Below, one piece after another: positions 12,659 to 14,638 of a DNA stretch of 14,638 nucleotides. The notes under the pieces are model-generated. The model ran no database searches. It was not told the DNA's origin and saw only the letters and a program-made list of their open reading frames with translations. The position numbers were made by a program, and so were the translations under genes. Position 1 is the first letter of the stretch; each line of letters begins with the position of its first letter. The stretch is from Caldifarciminota bacterium (GTDB lineage Bacteria; Hydrothermota; Tepidihabitantia; Tepidihabitantales; Tepidihabitantaceae), in contig JAFGRF010000294.1 of NCBI GenBank assembly GCA_016935295.1, positions 1 through 14,638 on the forward strand. The letters run 5' to 3'.

Positions 12659-14638
12659 GTTTCCTCCCTGGTCCCTGGTCCCTGACCCCTCGGCCCCTGC
12701 TTCCTCTCTTTCTTTATGTACTTGCACTTCGGGTATCCGGAGCAGGCGATGAACGGTCCGAATCTGCCTTTGCGCTCAACCAGGTTCTTCCCACACTGCG
12801 GGCACTTCTCCTCAAGCACCTTCGGCTCCGGCCGCTTGCCGCGGACCATGAACTTGCAGTCGGGATACCCCGTGCAGCCGACGAACACACCGAACCGGCC
12901 GCGCTTCTCGGCCAGCGGCTTGCCGCATTTCGGGCAGGGCTGACCCGGCTTCATGTCCGGCCCCGGCTCCTCCCGCTTGATGAACTTGCACTCCGGATAC
13001 CCGGAGCAGGCCTTGAACGGTCCGAACCTTCCTGAGCGCTCGGCCAGGGGCTTGCCGCATTGCGGGCAGTTTTCATCGAGCAGCTTCGCCTTCTCCTTCT
13101 TGATGTACTTGCACTCCGGGTAGCGCGAACAGCCGATGAACTTGCCGAACCTTCCCCAGCGCTCGGCCAGGTTGGCCCCGCAGTCTGGGCACTTCTCGTC
13201 CAGCACCTTGCTCAGGTCCTGCTTGATGTCGGCCGCGCCCTCGGCGACCTTGTCCAGGTCCTGCTTGAACGGCTGGTAGAACCGCTTGATGACCTTCTGC
13301 CACTTCTCTTTTCCCTCTTCTACGAGGTCAAGCTCCTTTTCCATCTCGCGGGTGAACCCGAGCTCGAATATGTCCGAGAAGCGCGGCACCAGCACGTCGG
13401 TGACGACCATGCCGAGCTCGGTCGGATGGAGCCTGCCCTCGCGCCGCTCCGCATACTTCCGGTCGAACAGGGTCGAAACGATGGTCGCGTATGTCGATGG
13501 CCGGCCGATGGAGTTTGTTTCCAGCCGCTTGATGAGCGTCGCTTCGGTGTAGCGCGGCGGCGGCTGGGTGAACTTCTGCTCGGGCCGGAACTTCTTCATC
13601 GCGAGCGGTTCAGCCGGGACGAGCGCGGGCAACACCTTCTCCTTGTCCGGGTCGCCATAGATGCGCTCGAAGCCCGAGAACTTGCATTTCACCGCATCGG
13701 CCTTGAACAGATAGTCGCCGCCGGCCGCCCCGACTTCGGTGAGTGAATAGACGGCGTCGGCCATCTGGCTGGCAAGGAACCGGCGGTAAATCAGGTCGTA
13801 GAGCCGGAACTGCTCCGGGGTCAGGAACCGCTTCACCGAATCCGGCGTGCGGTCAACGCGGGTCGGCCGGATCGCCTCGTGCGCGCCCTGCGCGCCCTTC
13901 CTATCTGGATAGTGGCGCGCTTTCTCCGGCAGGAACTCAGGGCCGAGGCTCGCGGCCACGAAATCGCGCGTGTCGCGCACGACCGCATCGGCCACGCGGA
14001 ACGAGTCGGTGCGCGGGTAGGTGATGAGGCCCGCGGTCTCCTTCTCCAGGTCAATGCCCTCGAAAAGCTGCTGCGCAACCTGCATCGCCTTGCGCGCCGG
14101 CATGCTCAGCCGCTGCACCGCATCCTGCTGCATGGTCGCAGTAATGAACGGCGGCAGCGGCCTTCGCGCCCGGTCCCGCGACTTCACATCCGCGACTGCG
14201 AAGCTGGCCGCGGCACAACCCTTCTTCACCGCTTCCATCTCAGCCGCGCTGGTGAGTTTGAAGTCTTTGCCGCCGATCTTCGCCAACTGGGCCTCAAACG
14301 TCGCGCCAGTCTCCTTTGCGAACAACGCCTTGATTGTCCAGAACTCCTCGGGCTTGAACGCCTGAATCTCCCGCTCGCGGTCCACCAGCATGCGCAGGGC
14401 CACAGTCTGCACCCTGCCCGCGGAAAGCCCGCCGCGGACGATCTTCCAGAGCAGCGGCGATACAAGATATCCGACCAGCCGGTCGAGCACGCGCCGCCCC
14501 CGGTGCGAATCGACCTTCTTCTGGTCGATTTCGATCGGTTTGTCCAAGGCTTCCTTCAATCCCTTGGCGGTGATTTCGTAGACCAGCACCCGCTTGATTT
14601 CCACCCCCGTCCCTCGTCCCTCGTCCCCCGCCCCGCCA
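12655..14638 (-). CDS. topA: DNA topoisomerase I (3' part; N-terminal Toprim region outside window)
   Basis: The frame is open to the right edge, so the gene is partial. The visible part begins at the junction after the Toprim domain (KRVLVYEITAKGLKEAL), then GRRVLDRLVGYLVSPLLWK and GLSAGRVQTVALRMLVDRERE. The active-site Tyr is in GLITYPRTDSFR, codon at 14019-14017. NSIGRPSTYATIVSTL follows. The C-terminal part holds four C4 zinc fingers of CPxCGxxLAE..GRFGxFxxCxxYPxCK type; on the GTG at 14604 as residue 1 their first cysteines are 472, 513, 557 and 601. TopA relaxes negative supercoils by cutting one strand. The first visible codons (14638-14605) read as a Gly/Arg/Asp-rich run encoded by a GGGACGA repeat, just where Toprim should connect. 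The GTG at 14604 is therefore unlikely to be the true start. The stop overlaps the PPC gene. Confidence 0.93.
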   Translation of the reverse strand, partial: GGAGDEGRGTGVEIKRVLVYEITAKGLKEALDKPIEIDQKKVDSHRGRRVLDRLVGYLVSPLLWKIVRGGLSAGRVQTVALRMLVDREREIQAFKPEEFWTIKALFAKETGATFEAQLAKIGGKDFKLTSAAEMEAVKKGCAAASFAVADVKSRDRARRPLPPFITATMQQDAVQRLSMPARKAMQVAQQLFEGIDLEKETAGLITYPRTDSFRVADAVVRDTRDFVAASLGPEFLPEKARHYPDRKGAQGAHEAIRPTRVDRTPDSVKRFLTPEQFRLYDLIYRRFLASQMADAVYSLTEVGAAGGDYLFKADAVKCKFSGFERIYGDPDKEKVLPALVPAEPLAMKKFRPEQKFTQPPPRYTEATLIKRLETNSIGRPSTYATIVSTLFDRKYAERREGRLHPTELGMVVTDVLVPRFSDIFELGFTREMEKELDLVEEGKEKWQKVIKRFYQPFKQDLDKVAEGAADIKQDLSKVLDEKCPDCGANLAERWGRFGKFIGCSRYPECKYIKKEKAKLLDENCPQCGKPLAERSGRFGPFKACSGYPECKFIKREEPGPDMKPGQPCPKCGKPLAEKRGRFGVFVGCTGYPDCKFMVRGKRPEPKVLEEKCPQCGKNLVERKGRFGPFIACSGYPKCKYIKKERKQGPRGQGPGTREET
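12659..12710. repeat. Degenerate repeat spanning the topA 3' end and the PPC ribosome binding site
   Basis: On the minus strand GGGACC-AGGGACC-AGGGAGG units run into the PPC start. They encode the last residues of topA (GPRGQGPGTREET) and supply the GGGAGG ribosome binding site. The unit style is the same as at 12207-12240 and 14605-14638. Confidence 0.6.
14604..14638. repeat. Degenerate GGGACGA repeat inside topA
   Basis: On the minus strand GGGGGACGAGGGACGAGGGA and adjoining G-rich bases repeat a 7-bp unit. The reading frame of topA stays open through it to the window edge. Confidence 0.6.

Overview
The window is GC-rich bacterial chromosome, mostly housekeeping genes, with one accessory, repeat-rich stretch at the left (about 363-3160). 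The source looks like an uncultured Gram-negative-type lineage. Evidence is a lipoprotein signal, a secreted protein ending in a FlgD/Por-secretion-like C-terminal domain, a V/A-type ATPase subunit D, and short degenerate repeats in the gaps between genes. A candidate-phylum lineage of the WOR-3 (Stahlbacteria) kind would fit, but this is inference from gene style; no rRNA or other decisive marker is present.

Left part. The 5' portion of an unrecognised minus-strand gene (1-362) has a good promoter and a leader of about 150 nt. Next come 27 degenerate tandem copies of a 12-bp unit (641-964) and a gene-free, purine-rich stretch. A dead partial copy of a PIN-toxin gene follows (1379-1690), interrupted by about 140 bp carrying inverted GGGACAGTCCC-type motifs. 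A lipoprotein gene (1714-2475) lies between this relic and the intact PIN gene (2517-2945). The intact gene pairs with an overlapping AbrB-like antitoxin gene (2924-3157). Divergent promoters separate the toxin-antitoxin pair from a secreted-protein gene (3299-4402).

Centre. A plus-strand cluster encodes V/A-ATPase subunit D, a VanZ-like membrane protein and histidyl-tRNA synthetase (4621-6862). Its promoter sits so close to the first ATG that the mRNA may be leaderless. A large palindromic region (6868-6939) separates hisS from a convergent gene for a zinc-ribbon protein with a degraded HNH-like motif.

Right part. A tightly packed minus-strand operon reads acpP, fabF, etfB, coaE, OPRT-like phosphoribosyltransferase (12017 down to 7992), joining fatty-acid, electron-transfer, CoA and nucleotide functions. 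Upstream of it, topA (3' part, running off the window) is coupled by an ATGA overlap to a PPC/DUF296 protein gene. Degenerate GGGACCAGGGAC-type repeats lie at both visible ends of topA and are translated into it.

Six promoter-like elements share a TTGAC-type -35 box, which helped decide start codons. No CRISPR array, tRNA, rRNA, prophage or transposase gene was seen, and I found no clear new multi-gene system. The most unusual items are the 12-bp array, the interrupted PIN relic, and the repeats entering topA.
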